Shown here: positions 42,337 to 52,228 of the stretch, piece by piece
Position numbering within the stretch: position 1 is the first letter of the stretch
How the letters are laid out: the number at the start of each line of letters is the position of its first letter
Assembly (NCBI GenBank): GCA_963763855.1
Contig: CAVXPU010000009.1
Location: 1 to 64,000 of the forward strand
Source: JAIBCC01 sp963763855
GTDB taxonomy: Bacteria > Acidobacteriota > Blastocatellia > Pyrinomonadales > Pyrinomonadaceae
Direction of reading: 5' to 3'
DNA length: 64,000 bases
Notes under the pieces: generated by a model
Database searches by the model: none
What the model was told of the DNA's origin: nothing
What the model saw: the letters and a program-made list of their open reading frames with translations, nothing else
Position numbers and translations under genes: made by a program

Positions 42337-44757
42337 CTATTTCACCGTTAAAGTTGCTTCCGCCTGTTTCAATCCCGCTGCCGAAACCTTTACCTTCACC
42401 TTTCCGCCCGTTTGCCCCGAACGCAAAATCGCCATCACAAATCCTTTGAAAATTTGTCTTTAATTGCCTGAAAAAAGTTCTTCGCTTGAATGATCGCCGT
42501 TGTCCACCGCCAATCAATTTTGCTTCGCCGGAAACATCGAATGTTGCATTCGCCCTTAAATGTCGGCACGATGCGACCTTCTTTATCAACTGCGTAAACT
42601 CTTACATATTGCAGATCCATCCCGTCAGCTTTCCAATCGGAGTTTTCCGTAACCATTTTCAAAGCAACGGCTTCGCCTGTAGTTTCCAGAACGTGACGGG
42701 CGACTTCTTTGCCGGAAACATCTTTCGCAATCGCAACAATTTTGCCCGCCGAATACGGAACGCCTTTCCAAAAAATGACGTTGCGTTTGGTGGTTTCTTT
42801 GATATTTTTTTGTTTCCCGATGGATTCGTCCGTTCACTAATAATTCAACTTCGAATCCGCATTGGTATAAGTGTAAAGATCGTATTTTCGCCCTGCTTCA
42901 CGATTCCAATGCGATGAAATATATTTTCGCCCCACAACCACATCGTTCCAAAGAACAGATTCGGCTTCGCTGTCAACGATACCGATATGCACAAGCGGTT
43001 CGTTCTCATTGAAAATGCTCTTTATCAAATAGGCTTGCGGATTCGGTTCGAGCGAATGATTGAAAAATGAATAATTCCAGCCTTTCGTCGGATAACCTTG
43101 CGACTCGCCCCAATATTCGATTCCGCCCCAATAAGCCAAGCCGACCATTTTTTCCCTGTCCATCCCGAAAAATGGAGCAGCCAACTCGTTTGTAACCGCC
43201 TCGCTTTGATAAATGATCATATCGGGAGCGTGTTTGAGATATTCCTGATAATCGTCCCAAACGTAATTGAAACTGGCGATTTCGGTTTTTGTGGCTAATT
43301 CAGGCGGAACAATATTTTCTTTGATTTTGAAATCGGGGTCCGCTTTAATAATTCCTTTCGCACGGGCTGGATACATTCCAACGGTTGTTTTACGAGTCGG
43401 ATCGTAACGCTTTGCGACCACATCCATAATCCTATAAGTCGTTACACCCCAATCGCTTGTCGGAAAATTCCAGCGTTCTTCTTGAAACTGCAATTCGTTG
43501 CCGAAGCTCCACATAATAACCGACGGATGATTCCGGTCGCGTTTAATCCATTCCTTTAGGTTGTCATACCAAATATCATTCCAGGGCTTGCTTCCCGCCC
43601 AAGCCGTCTTGCTGCCCCATTTGTCGTAGAGTTCATCAACAACCAAAATCCCTTTTTCATCGGCGAGTTCCATAAAAGTCTCTGAATACGGATTGTGCGA
43701 AGTTCGTATATGATTGAATCCAAACGCTTTAAGTTTGTCCATCATCCGTGAGATCGAAGTCCTGTAATCAGCCGCTCCGACCGCTCCCTGGTCGTGATGA
43801 TTGGCGATACCTTTCAGAAAAACCTTTTTACCGTTTAGTTTGAACCCGAAATCTTTGGAAAATTCGATCGTCCGGATTCCGAATTTTTCCGTTACTTTAT
43901 CAATTACTTTCCCGTCTAAAACCAGTGTAACTTCCGCCAAGTAAAGATTCGGATTTTCGCACGACCAAAGCTGTGGATTCGCCACATTAACCTTTGGCAG
44001 CGGAACTTCTACTTCAACAAGTTTCGATTTTTTTGGTGCTGATGTTTTCGTTTCAGCGACTTGCTTCCCGTTTGGCGAAAATATCTTGGTGTTGATTTCC
44101 AGTTCAAGTTCTTTGATTCTTAATTCCCGCCACTTCCACCTGAACGCTGATTTCGGCGGATTGATCGGAAATTTTTGGAGTCGTGATATAAACGCCGTGA
44201 CGGGCAACCGAAACTCTATTTTTAACGACCAGATGAATATCACGAAAAAGTCCGCCGCCGGTATACCAACGGGAATTTCCCGGTTCCCCTGTCGTCGCAC
44301 GAACTGCAACAACATTATCCGCATCGTATTTAATTATCTCAGAAATGTCTGATTCAAAACCCAAATATCCGTATTCCGCCGCTCCGATTTTCTTACCGTT
44401 TACCCAAACTTCGCCGTTCAGCATAATGCCTTCAAAATCGAGCAATATTTGTTTTCCCTTCCAACTAGCATCTGCTTTGAAAGTTTTTCGATACCAGCCA
44501 ATCCCCACAGCCTTAAACCCGCGACCGCGACTCGCCGTTTTATCCCAAACTTGCTCAAACTGAAAATCGTGCGGAATATCAAGTTTTCGCCAAGCCGAAT
44601 CGTTAAAATCAGGATTTATCGCGTCGGGCAGATCACCCGTTTGAAATTTCCAATCAAAATTAAAAAGCTGATTAACGCGGACGTTATTGCCTTCCTGTGC
44701 AAATGTTGTTGCGGACAGAAGTAAAATAAAAATGGTTAAAAAAATGCTGTTTTTCAT
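42337..44757 (-). pseudogene. GH2 beta-galactosidase-like, multiple frameshifts
   Basis: A family 2 glycosidase with signal peptide (IFLTIFILLLSATTFA), sugar-binding domain (WRKLDIPHDFQFEQVW, ARATTGEPGNSRWYTGGGLFRDIHL) and TIM barrel. The acid/base Glu is in WSFGNELQFQE and the nucleophile Glu in IIYQSEAV. The frame breaks at least four times: near 44120 (between VEVAG and IKELELEINTKIF), near 42840 (after the TYTNAD strand), near 42660, and between 42430 and 42560. Translation across frames gives a continuous C-terminal domain (KMVTENSDWKADGMDLQYV, FDVSGEAKLIGGG) and ends naturally as QAEATLTVK at 42337. Content is thus nearly complete and the damage consists of small indels, which could be decay or sequencing error. 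Confidence 0.82.
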
Positions 44758-44782
44758 AAAATTATTGTGTATTTGATATTTA

Positions 44783-45646
44783 TCAATTAATTTTCTCTCG
44801 CTTAAACCATTCCGCCGTGTCTTTTGTCCACACTTTCGCTTCTTTGTCCGAACGCAATCCGTAACCGTGTCCGCCTGTTTGGTAAAGCAAAAACTTGTGT
44901 TTGATCTTTGCTTCCGTTAAAGCCGATTCATAAATTTTGCTTCCCAAAATGAAATTTTTGTCGTCTTCGTTATGAACGATTAAGGTATTTGAAATCTTCG
45001 CTTTAAGATTCAATTCAGCGGCAATCTTGCCTTCGCGTTCGAGATAAGCGGGATAAACCAAAATTACAAAATCGGGACGACTGCTTTGTTTATCAACTGA
45101 ATCAATCGGCGAATACGACCGCGTTTCAAACAAATTGCTCGCTTTCGCCGCCAAATGTCCGCCAGCCGAAAATCCGATAACACCAATTTTCTTCGGGTTT
45201 ATATTGAATGTTTTAGAATTCGCACGAACCAAACTTATCGCTCTCTGCAAATCCTGAAACGCTCCATCACGATTTTTCGGAGTTCGATATTTCAAAACAA
45301 GTGCCGTAATTCCCAAAGAATTCAACCATTCAGCAACTTCAACGCCTTCTTTGTTGTATGTAACATAATTGTAACCACCGCCGGGACAGATAATTACAGC
45401 GGGTGCGTTCTTTTTCTTCGCAGGGAAAAGTGAAAGAGTCGGACGGCTAATATTGGTAATTCTCTGCACGCCGTCAGGCTTTGCAGACATATCGGCTTCA
45501 GCTTCGCTTGCACCTTTTCCGGGCATTTTGCCTTCTGCCCAAACGTCAATTATCTGAGTTGGTTCAGTTGTTCCGCCAAAGGTTTGAGAATTTGCAAAAC
45601 CGTTGATTCCAAAAATGATCAGGCACAAAGTTAATATTCTTTTCAT
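44783..45646 (-). CDS. Secreted alpha/beta hydrolase, acetyl-xylan-esterase-like (BD-FAE type)
   Basis: Esterase with the order VIICPGGGYNYVTYNKEG (oxyanion loop), ALVLKYRTP, and nucleophile Ser160 in GVIGFSAGGHLA. The acid is probably the Asp in VHNEDDKNF and the base His in TGGHGYGLR. This arrangement is typical of the bifunctional feruloyl/acetyl esterases and xylan esterases of polysaccharide loci. The open frame extends to 45670, but MKRILTLCLIIFGINGFANS starting at 45646 is a proper signal peptide and is preferred. A paralogue of the same type is at 55079. It lies 26 bases upstream of the broken GH2 gene and likely shares its transcript. Confidence 0.87.
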   Translation of the reverse strand: MKRILTLCLIIFGINGFANSQTFGGTTEPTQIIDVWAEGKMPGKGASEAEADMSAKPDGVQRITNISRPTLSLFPAKKKNAPAVIICPGGGYNYVTYNKEGVEVAEWLNSLGITALVLKYRTPKNRDGAFQDLQRAISLVRANSKTFNINPKKIGVIGFSAGGHLAAKASNLFETRSYSPIDSVDKQSSRPDFVILVYPAYLEREGKIAAELNLKAKISNTLIVHNEDDKNFILGSKIYESALTEAKIKHKFLLYQTGGHGYGLRSDKEAKVWTKDTAEWFKREKIN

Positions 45647-45693
45647 CTTTTTCTCACTTGCTCGTGACACTAGAAAAGTTTTCTAAGAAAACA

Positions 45694-45770
45694 GGCAGAA
45701 ACGCGAGTGTGAACGAGCGTGTTCGTCGCCAACATTTGATACGCTTCCTGAACCTTCTCGCGTTTCCGCC
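45694..45770. repeat. Intergenic inverted repeat between esterase and sulfatase
   Basis: GGCAGAAACGCGAG (45694-45707) pairs with CTCGCGTTTCCGCC (45757-45770) with one mismatch, and a smaller GAAC/GTTC hairpin lies inside near 45711-45724. It fills most of the 128-base gap; no open frame of interest is present. Confidence 0.5.
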
Positions 45771-45774
45771 TTTT

Positions 45775-47131
45775 TCAATTCACCCGCCAATCTTCTGAAT
45801 CAACATGTTCACGCTGCATAATTTCCTCGATTTTTTTCACAACATCAGGAAATTTTGCGGAAACATCGGTCGTTTCTTTCTCATCCGTTGCCAAATTATA
45901 AAGCTCGACTTTGCCGTTGACCCGTTTGCGAACGCCTTTCCAATTGCCAAACCTGACAGCTTGCACGAAACCACCTTCGTAAAATTCCCAATATTGAAAA
46001 TCTTGTTTTGCAGATTTTTTGCCCAAGAGGTCATTCTTCAAAGACTTTCCATCGGTTCGATTTGTAGACTTTGCACCGATAATATCGGCGATTGTCGGGA
46101 AAAGATCATACTGCGTCCAAGCGGTTGAATTTGTTCGGCTTGCGGGCGACTTGCTGTTCCATTGCACGACCAACGGCGAACGAATTCCGCCTTCATACAA
46201 CGCCCGTTTTATTCCACGCAAACCCATATTGCTCTGAAATAGCGTTTGATCGTAGCTGCCTTCAACCTTGCCCTGCGGACCGTTGTCAGACATAAACATA
46301 ACTATCGTGTTTTTATCCAACTTTAATTCTTTCAACAATTTATGGATTTTCCCGACTTGTTCATCAAGCAACGACACCATCGCGGCGTAATTTTTCTGCT
46401 GTATCGTCCAATCTTCTTTGTCGTAAGGTGCGTTTGATGGAATTTCCATTCCGTTGCCGCTGGCTCGATTAAGTTCGTTGTTCGCATGCGGCAAAGTCGT
46501 TGCATAATAGAGGAAAAACGGTTTAGATCTCTCGCGTTTTATAAATTCTTCGACCTCTTTTTGAAACAAATACGGTGCGTAACTTCCCTTTTCCAGCTTC
46601 ACAATTTCGCTGTTTCGATAGAGCGATTCGGGATAATAATTATGTGCCAGCGTCTGATTCAAGTAGCCGAAAAAGTAATCAAAGCCCTTCCTATTCGGCA
46701 TTCCAGTCGTGCCGTCTTCGCCAAGTCCCCATTTTCCGATCAAACCCGTTCGATAATTTCGGGTTTTAGCGATTTCCGCAATCGTCGTGTCTTCCACACG
46801 AAGCGGAACGCGTTCGCCCTTGTAATTATCGTTGCCGCGAATCCGTGCGTGTCCTTGATGCAAACCCGTCATCAAACTCGCCCGTGAAGGAGCACAAACC
46901 GGTGCGGATGAATAAAAATTGCGAAACGTAACGCCTTTCATTAGCCATCGCATCAAGATTCGGAGTTTTGATGAATTTCTGCCCGTAAACACCCAAATCG
47001 CCAACGCCCAGATCATCCGCTAAAATCAAAATAACATTGGGCTTTTTGGATTGCGGAAATACGGAAATTTGTAGAGCAAAAATCAAGATTATAAATTTAA
47101 TGATTTGTTGTGAAAAAGATTTAACTCGCAT
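45775..47131 (-). pseudogene. Type I sulfatase (arylsulfatase family), single frameshift
   Basis: Sulfate-ester hydrolase of the formylglycine type. The signal peptide (IIKFIILIFALQISVFPQ) leads to NVILILADDLGVGDLGVYG, which binds calcium. The active-site motif CAPSRASLMTG (C-x-P-S-R) marks the Cys converted to formylglycine, and VMFMSDNGPQG is the later calcium-site Asp-Asn. The frame changes at 46936-46938: one extra T in CCTTTCATT (an extra A on the coding strand) converts ANEGVTFRNF to ANERRYVS. Deleting it restores a complete protein of about 452 aa. The start overlaps the stop of the upstream oxidoreductase by eleven bases. The homopolymer location makes a read error plausible. Confidence 0.85.
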
Positions 47132-48090
47132 AAATTTCTTCGATGATTCGGTTAATTTCCGTTCCCGTTTCGCCCGTAATTTCAGGTTGCTTTTCCTTCA
47201 AAAGGGCTTCCGTAAAATCGTCAATCAAAGGCAAATGAAAATTGGGATGCGGCGGATGATATTCGATAGATTTCATTGTTTCCAATTCTCAATTTCAACT
47301 CACCTTGATTCAAAATTGGAACGTGAATAGAACCTTTTGTGCCGTAAATATCAAGCGTGTCCTGCGGTTCATTTGCTGAATGGGCAATTGTCAAAGTTGC
47401 ATTTACACCCGTTTTGAAAATTCGAATAAAACATGTCGCCGTATCTTCAACTTCGCGCTTGAAAATATTGTTTGAAACAATGCTTTTGAATTGTTTAATT
47501 TCACCAAAAAGATGGGTCAAAACTTCAATTCGATGACAACCAAAATCCATCAAAGGTCCGCCGCCGCTTTTCGATTTTTCAATCAGCCAATGACGCGGAT
47601 TTTCTCGGTTCGGCTCAAAATATTCAAAAGCATTTATCTGCACGATTGAAACTTTTCCGATTTGTCCTGTTTCGATAATCTCTTTTATTCTAGCAATTAC
47701 AGGATAAAAACGTCGGTAATATGCGATTCCGAGTCTCACATTATTTGCCTTGCAAGCGGCAATCATTTCGTCGCATTCTTTGACGTTTAACGCCATCGGT
47801 TTTTCGCATAAAACATGCTTTCCGGCGTTTGCAGCGGCGATAGTTTGCTCAGCATGCAAATAGACTGGCGTTGCGATGTAAACCGCGTCGATTTCATCGT
47901 CTTTCACCAATTCACGCCAATCGGCATACCATTTTTTCGTCCCAAATTCTTTCGCGAATGATTCCGCAAGTTCCGATTTTGAACGACTTACTGATACAAA
48001 ATTGCAATTCGGCAAGTCACGTAATGCTGGTGCGATTCTTTTTCTAGCAATATCGCCCGCACCGATAAGTCCCCAATTAAGTATTTTCAT
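47121..48090 (-). pseudogene. Gfo/Idh/MocA oxidoreductase, frameshifted near C-terminus
   Basis: NAD(P)-dependent sugar or inositol dehydrogenase fold. The Rossmann start WGLIGAGDIARKRIAP, the ATPVYLHAEQTIAAANAGKH region and catalytic EKPMA are intact, as is the C-terminal beta-sheet (FEYFEPNRENPRHWL, GGPLMDFGCHRIEVL). The uninterrupted frame stops at 47221, but a shift near 47280-47290 continues it as ETMKSIEYHPPHPNFHLPLIDD and FTEALLKEKQPEITGETG, ending IIEEIYAS at 47121, the normal Gfo/Idh C-terminus. One indel is therefore the only defect. No signal peptide, so cytoplasmic. It lies upstream of the sulfatase and downstream of GH28, separated from the latter by a REP-like element. Confidence 0.82.
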
Positions 48091-48093
48091 AAA

Positions 48094-48220
48094 GGAACGC
48101 GGACACTCTTGTCCGCAAGCGTTTGCAAAACGCTAAGAATATTCGCGAAAATTCAACTTGAATTTACCTCAAACGTTTGCGAACGCTTTGCGTCCGTGCA
48201 GACAAGAGTGTCTGCGTTCC
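48094..48220. repeat. REP-like inverted pair with TTCAACTTGAATTTACC core, copy 2
   Basis: The left end GGAACGCGGACACTCTTGTC folds as GCGGACA-CTCT-TGTCCGC (48099-48116), the right end as GCAGACA-AGAG-TGTCTGC (48198-48215) followed by GTTCC, so the two ends are also inverted repeats of each other. The centre holds TTCAACTTGAATTTACC (48152-48168), identical to 42259-42275. It lies between the oxidoreductase start and the GH28 stop. Confidence 0.65.
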
Positions 48221-48222
48221 GC

Positions 48223-49875
48223 CTAAAACTCTTTCTTCTCAACACGTTCGAGTGTTACATCAGTTACATTCTTGCTATTCGTAACACTAAAATCGAACAC
48301 ATTTTTTAGCGAAAACAAGTTTGATTTTGTCCAAATTTTCAAACGATCAAAATCCACCCCTTGAACATTATCCAAAACAAATGCCGGGCGAAAATCTTCC
48401 TTTTGGAACGAAACTCGGATGTTGTCGAAAGTTACGTTTTTAGCGTGGCGAACATAAAAAACGGAAGCAGGAAGCACACCAAACATACTCGGTTCAGGAT
48501 AGTTTTTCTCGTTTTGCGGAACTTCTCGCATCGCGTCTTCTTTTGTGCCGCCGCCTTTATAATTGATCAAAATGTTGCTGAAATTTACATCTTCGATTTG
48601 GCTTTCCTGCAAACCTGCGATGATCGATGCATAGTCAGATATTGCATCGTAAACCACTACATTACTTATGTTTATCCGTTTCACTTTGGCGATTGGCGAG
48701 TTTGCCGGACCGCGTTGACGCTTGCCCAAGCGGATAAAAAACGGAGCCGTCAAAATATCCCGCATCGTGATATTCGTGATGGAAACGTCTTCAATATTTC
48801 CCCCGTCAACCGTTTCAATCGCAAGCCCGCGGCAATGGACAAAATTGATGTTTGAAATCGTAATATTTTTAAAACCGCCATTTGATTCCGTGCCGAATTT
48901 GATGCGACCGGTTGGGCGATCCTTATCCGGTGCAAATTCTTGCGTCGTTTGAAGTGTTCCGTCGAGCATTGTTCCAAGATCAAAACCCGAAACTTGCGAA
49001 TTTGTGATGGTCACGTTTTCGGTCGCACGTGCAAATCCGAGCCCGAAACTGCTTTTCAAAACGATCGCGTCATCATTCGGAGTATTGACGTAAGTATTTG
49101 ATATTCTTACATTTCGGCAAGCATCTATATCAAATCCATCGCGGTTTGTGTCAACTTTCAGCCCGTCGATATTCAGATTGTCAACTCCGGTTGCAAGCAG
49201 TGCAAAATGTCCGCCGCGATAAATTGTAAAATCCTTTAAAGTGATGTTTTTACTAAGTTTAAGTGCGATGGCTTTCGTCCCCAAGCCTTCCATTTCTTTG
49301 AGCGGCGACATCTCACCAAGCGGTGAAACGTTATCTTTCATGCTCGCCGGCGTTTCGCCTTCAGTTCGAGGTTTTTGCGGTCCGGGACTTCGTTTTGAAA
49401 GTCCTAATCCGTCAATTCTGCCTTGTCCGACGATCGCAAAATTCTCGATTCCGATTCCCCACATCAAAGAATTTTTCCAGTGCGAGTGCCCGAAATCCTG
49501 ATACATATCCCATTGATTCGGCTCAAAACTATCGTATTTTCCTTTGTGAATCGCAGGATCAGCCGCGAGAATGGTCGCACCACTATCGAGATAAATTGTG
49601 ATGTTGCTTTTCAGATGAATCGAAAATGAGAGATAAGTTCCCGCAGGAAAAAAAACCGTTCCGCCGCCTTTTGCAGATGCAGTTTCGATGGCTTTATTGA
49701 TTGCATATGTATCGAGCGTTTTGCCGTCGCCTTTTGCTCCGAAGTTTCTGACGCTGTAAAAATTCGCGGCAAATAGTTTCGCATTTGCTTGTGCGAAAAC
49801 CTGAAGCGGAATAATTGTCAAAAAAATTACGCCTAAACACAAAGAAAATAATGACTTACTTATATTTTGTCTCAT
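48223..49875 (-). CDS. GH28 polygalacturonase-like, second copy
   Basis: Larger GH28 enzyme of 550 aa. A signal peptide (LGVIFLTIIPLQVFAQ) precedes FGAKGDGKTLDTYAINKAIE and the parallel beta-helix. Catalytic aspartates correspond to Asp247 in NRDGFDIDAC and Asp268/269 in PNDDAIVLKS. The region FEPNQWDMYQDFGHSHWKNSL with an insert (about 160-200) rich in Pro and Glu is found in bacterial exo-GH28 and rhamnogalacturonan-type enzymes, so the substrate may be a branched pectin. It is only one base downstream of the GH105 gene and therefore co-translated with it. Confidence 0.9.
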   Translation of the reverse strand: MRQNISKSLFSLCLGVIFLTIIPLQVFAQANAKLFAANFYSVRNFGAKGDGKTLDTYAINKAIETASAKGGGTVFFPAGTYLSFSIHLKSNITIYLDSGATILAADPAIHKGKYDSFEPNQWDMYQDFGHSHWKNSLMWGIGIENFAIVGQGRIDGLGLSKRSPGPQKPRTEGETPASMKDNVSPLGEMSPLKEMEGLGTKAIALKLSKNITLKDFTIYRGGHFALLATGVDNLNIDGLKVDTNRDGFDIDACRNVRISNTYVNTPNDDAIVLKSSFGLGFARATENVTITNSQVSGFDLGTMLDGTLQTTQEFAPDKDRPTGRIKFGTESNGGFKNITISNINFVHCRGLAIETVDGGNIEDVSITNITMRDILTAPFFIRLGKRQRGPANSPIAKVKRINISNVVVYDAISDYASIIAGLQESQIEDVNFSNILINYKGGGTKEDAMREVPQNEKNYPEPSMFGVLPASVFYVRHAKNVTFDNIRVSFQKEDFRPAFVLDNVQGVDFDRLKIWTKSNLFSLKNVFDFSVTNSKNVTDVTLERVEKKEF

Positions 49876-49876
49876 A

Positions 49877-50977
49877 CTAAATTTTTAATTTTATTACTTC
49901 CGAGCCTGCCAAAAGGAAAGCACCCGCACCGTAAACTTCCCAGCTTTCCGCATCAAAATTCTTGCGTGGATCTGCTCCAATTGGTTGTGTCCAACCGACT
50001 TTTCCGTCTTCATGTATGAGCGTATTCAGCCCAATCCAACCTTTTTTTACAGCGGGCAGGTATTGTTTTCTTTCTAGAATTTTGTTGTTTATTCCCCAAG
50101 CGAGTGCGTAAACGTAAAATCCGCTACCACTTGATTCACCACCCGGATATGAATCAGGATCAAGCAAACTAGCCCGCCAAAGTCCATCAGATTGCTGTAG
50201 AGTTACGATCTTTTCTGCAATTTCGCGATAAAGATTTAGATAAAACGAGCGTTTTGGATAATCTTTCGGCATTTCATTTAAGAGGCGAACCAATCCGCCC
50301 AACACCCAACCATTACCGCGACTCCAAAAGATCTTTTTCCCGTTTGCTTCGCGTTTACCTTTGCCGTTTTCGTCAATTAAAAACGACGCATCGCGGGCAA
50401 AAAGACGTTCTTGTTTATCGTAAAGGAGATCGTAAGTTTCTTTGAAAAATTTGTCGTTCAATTCCAAAAAAGACTTTTCCTTGAGCGTTTTGCTAAGCTT
50501 TGCAAGCGTTGGCGGTGCCATAAATAAAGCGTCGCACCACCACCAGGTAATGCCGTGCTTGGCAACCTCGTTACCGGTTTCACTCTGTAAACGTTTAACA
50601 ACATCAATTGTCGGCTGAATCATCTTTTGTTCTTTCTTCAGACGAAAAGTATCAATGTAGGTTTGGGAAATCACGATATCGTCCGCATGGTCAAAACGAC
50701 TTGCCGGCTTCCAATCGGTTTTCGTCCCCAGATCCAGCAAAGCCTTCATTAGATCGGGGGATTTTGTGGTTTCATAGGCAGCGAAAATTCCTGCGTAAAA
50801 TGCACCGTTGGTCCAATCATTCGGTTTGTGTTTTGGATTGTTCAATTGCCATGAAGAGACCTTTAACATTCGCGATTTAATATCGTTCCGTTGGAATACG
50901 TCATTGTTTTGAGCAACAATATTCGTTGTTAAACCTAATAAAATCAAACAATAAAAGATATAAATTTTACTTTTCAT
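49877..50977 (-). CDS. GH105 unsaturated rhamnogalacturonyl/galacturonyl hydrolase
   Basis: Alpha/alpha-barrel hydrolase that removes the 4,5-unsaturated galacturonic acid left by pectin lyases, supplying the KdgF/KduI route. Family motifs: KPNDWTNGAFYAGIFAAYE (51-69), FDHADDIVISQTYIDTF, WWWCDALFMAPP with catalytic Asp149, and WSRGNGWVLGGLVRLL. The mature protein follows the signal peptide KIYIFYCLILLGLTTNIVAQ. The open frame reaches 51052, but ATG at 50977 places the signal peptide at the N-terminus and is preferred. It is the first gene of block E on the minus strand, facing galT. Confidence 0.9.
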   Translation of the reverse strand: MKSKIYIFYCLILLGLTTNIVAQNNDVFQRNDIKSRMLKVSSWQLNNPKHKPNDWTNGAFYAGIFAAYETTKSPDLMKALLDLGTKTDWKPASRFDHADDIVISQTYIDTFRLKKEQKMIQPTIDVVKRLQSETGNEVAKHGITWWWCDALFMAPPTLAKLSKTLKEKSFLELNDKFFKETYDLLYDKQERLFARDASFLIDENGKGKREANGKKIFWSRGNGWVLGGLVRLLNEMPKDYPKRSFYLNLYREIAEKIVTLQQSDGLWRASLLDPDSYPGGESSGSGFYVYALAWGINNKILERKQYLPAVKKGWIGLNTLIHEDGKVGWTQPIGADPRKNFDAESWEVYGAGAFLLAGSEVIKLKI

Positions 50978-51079
50978 TATTTTTTTCAACCATTTATAGA
51001 TCAAATTTTTCGTCCGAATCATTTTTAATTCTGACGTTTCTTGCGTTATCAAGAAAAAAGGCTATAGATTTTAAAAGCG

Positions 51080-51095
51080 TACCATACGGGCGGTA
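51080..51095. promoter_or_regulatory. TACC-N8-GGTA dyad in the GH105/galT divergent promoter
   Basis: The gap between the divergent GH105 (start 50977) and galT (start 51206) genes must hold both promoters. It contains TACCATACGGGCGGTA, an inverted TACC/GGTA pair with an 8-base spacer, and further single ATACC elements near 51173. It could be an operator shared by both directions, but the arms are only four bases. Confidence 0.25.
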
Positions 51096-51205
51096 TAAAA
51101 AAGTTTGCATAACTCTTGGTTTTGAACTATCTTTATCTGAAGTTAAGCGGTTAACAATACGATTTCGTTACGATACCATAGATATTAAAAAGTTTAAATA
51201 ATTTT

Positions 51206-52228
51206 ATGACCTGGGAACAACGTTGGCATCCTTTAAGGGAAGAATGGGTGATTATCGCCGCACACCGGCAAAGTCGTCCGTGGATTGGCGAAGTGCTTGA
51301 GGGTAAAGAAGATACGATACCCAATTATATTGAAGATTGTTATTTGTGTCCGCGTAATGCTCGCATAAGCGGTAAAATGAACCCTGATTACGAGCAAATT
51401 TTCGTTTTTGACAACGATCACCCAAATGCTTCAATTGATGCTCCGGCTAGCGAAACTCCGGCAGCAAAAATTTATCAATCAAAACCTGCTTTTGGGCTTT
51501 CAAGGGTTGTTTGTTATTCGCCCATGCATAATCTTACTTTGACCGAGTTAAAGGTTGACGAAATTGTCAATTTGCTTAAAACGTGGGGCGAGCAATATCG
51601 CAGTTTAGGTAATTTAGACGGAATAAATCACGTCCTTATTTTTGAAAACAAAGGCGAAGCAGTTGGCGTTTCAAATCCGCATCCACATTCTCAGATATAC
51701 GCTAATAATTTTGTTTTCAAGACTATAGAGACAGAACTTAAAGTATCATCTCAGCATTTGGACGAGACGGGAAAGATACTTTTTCAGGAAATTATCGAAG
51801 CTGAAATCAAAGATGGCAGACGAATTATCGCCGAAAATGATAATGCGATCGCTTTTTTGCCGTATTTTGCGAGATACGCATACGAAGTTTTTGTCGCACC
51901 AAAACAGACGCATCAAAGCATTGCTGATTTAGACGAAAATGAGTTAAATGGCTTTGCAGAAGTGCTAAAAACCGTCTTGATAAAATTTGATAATCTTTGG
52001 AGAATGGAATTTCCGTATGTCATGGTTTTGCATCAGGCACCTACTGACGGCGAAGTTTATTCGGCGTTTCATTTTCACATCGAATTTCACCCGCCTTTGC
52101 GTAAGCCCAATTTATTGAAATACTTAGCGGGACCTGAGATCGGCGGAGGAAATTTTTTGAGTGATACTTCCCCGGAAGAAAAAGCAAAAGAATTACAAAT
52201 GTGTTCGGAGATTCATTACAAACAATGA
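51206..52228 (+). CDS. galT: Galactose-1-phosphate uridylyltransferase
   Basis: Transfers UMP between UDP-glucose and galactose-1-phosphate in the Leloir pathway. HIT-superfamily motifs: the zinc-site cysteines in DCYLCPRN, the Gly/Asn-rich FENKGEAVGVSNPHPHSQIYA with catalytic His159-Pro-His161, and the C-terminal HFHIEFHPPLRKPNLLKYLAG. At 340 aa it is normal. It is not next to galK but heads a three-gene overlapping operon with a phosphatase-like protein and an arabinokinase-like GHMP kinase. The following gene starts at ATG 52225, overlapping the TGA by four bases. Confidence 0.93.
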   Translation: MTWEQRWHPLREEWVIIAAHRQSRPWIGEVLEGKEDTIPNYIEDCYLCPRNARISGKMNPDYEQIFVFDNDHPNASIDAPASETPAAKIYQSKPAFGLSRVVCYSPMHNLTLTELKVDEIVNLLKTWGEQYRSLGNLDGINHVLIFENKGEAVGVSNPHPHSQIYANNFVFKTIETELKVSSQHLDETGKILFQEIIEAEIKDGRRIIAENDNAIAFLPYFARYAYEVFVAPKQTHQSIADLDENELNGFAEVLKTVLIKFDNLWRMEFPYVMVLHQAPTDGEVYSAFHFHIEFHPPLRKPNLLKYLAGPEIGGGNFLSDTSPEEKAKELQMCSEIHYKQ

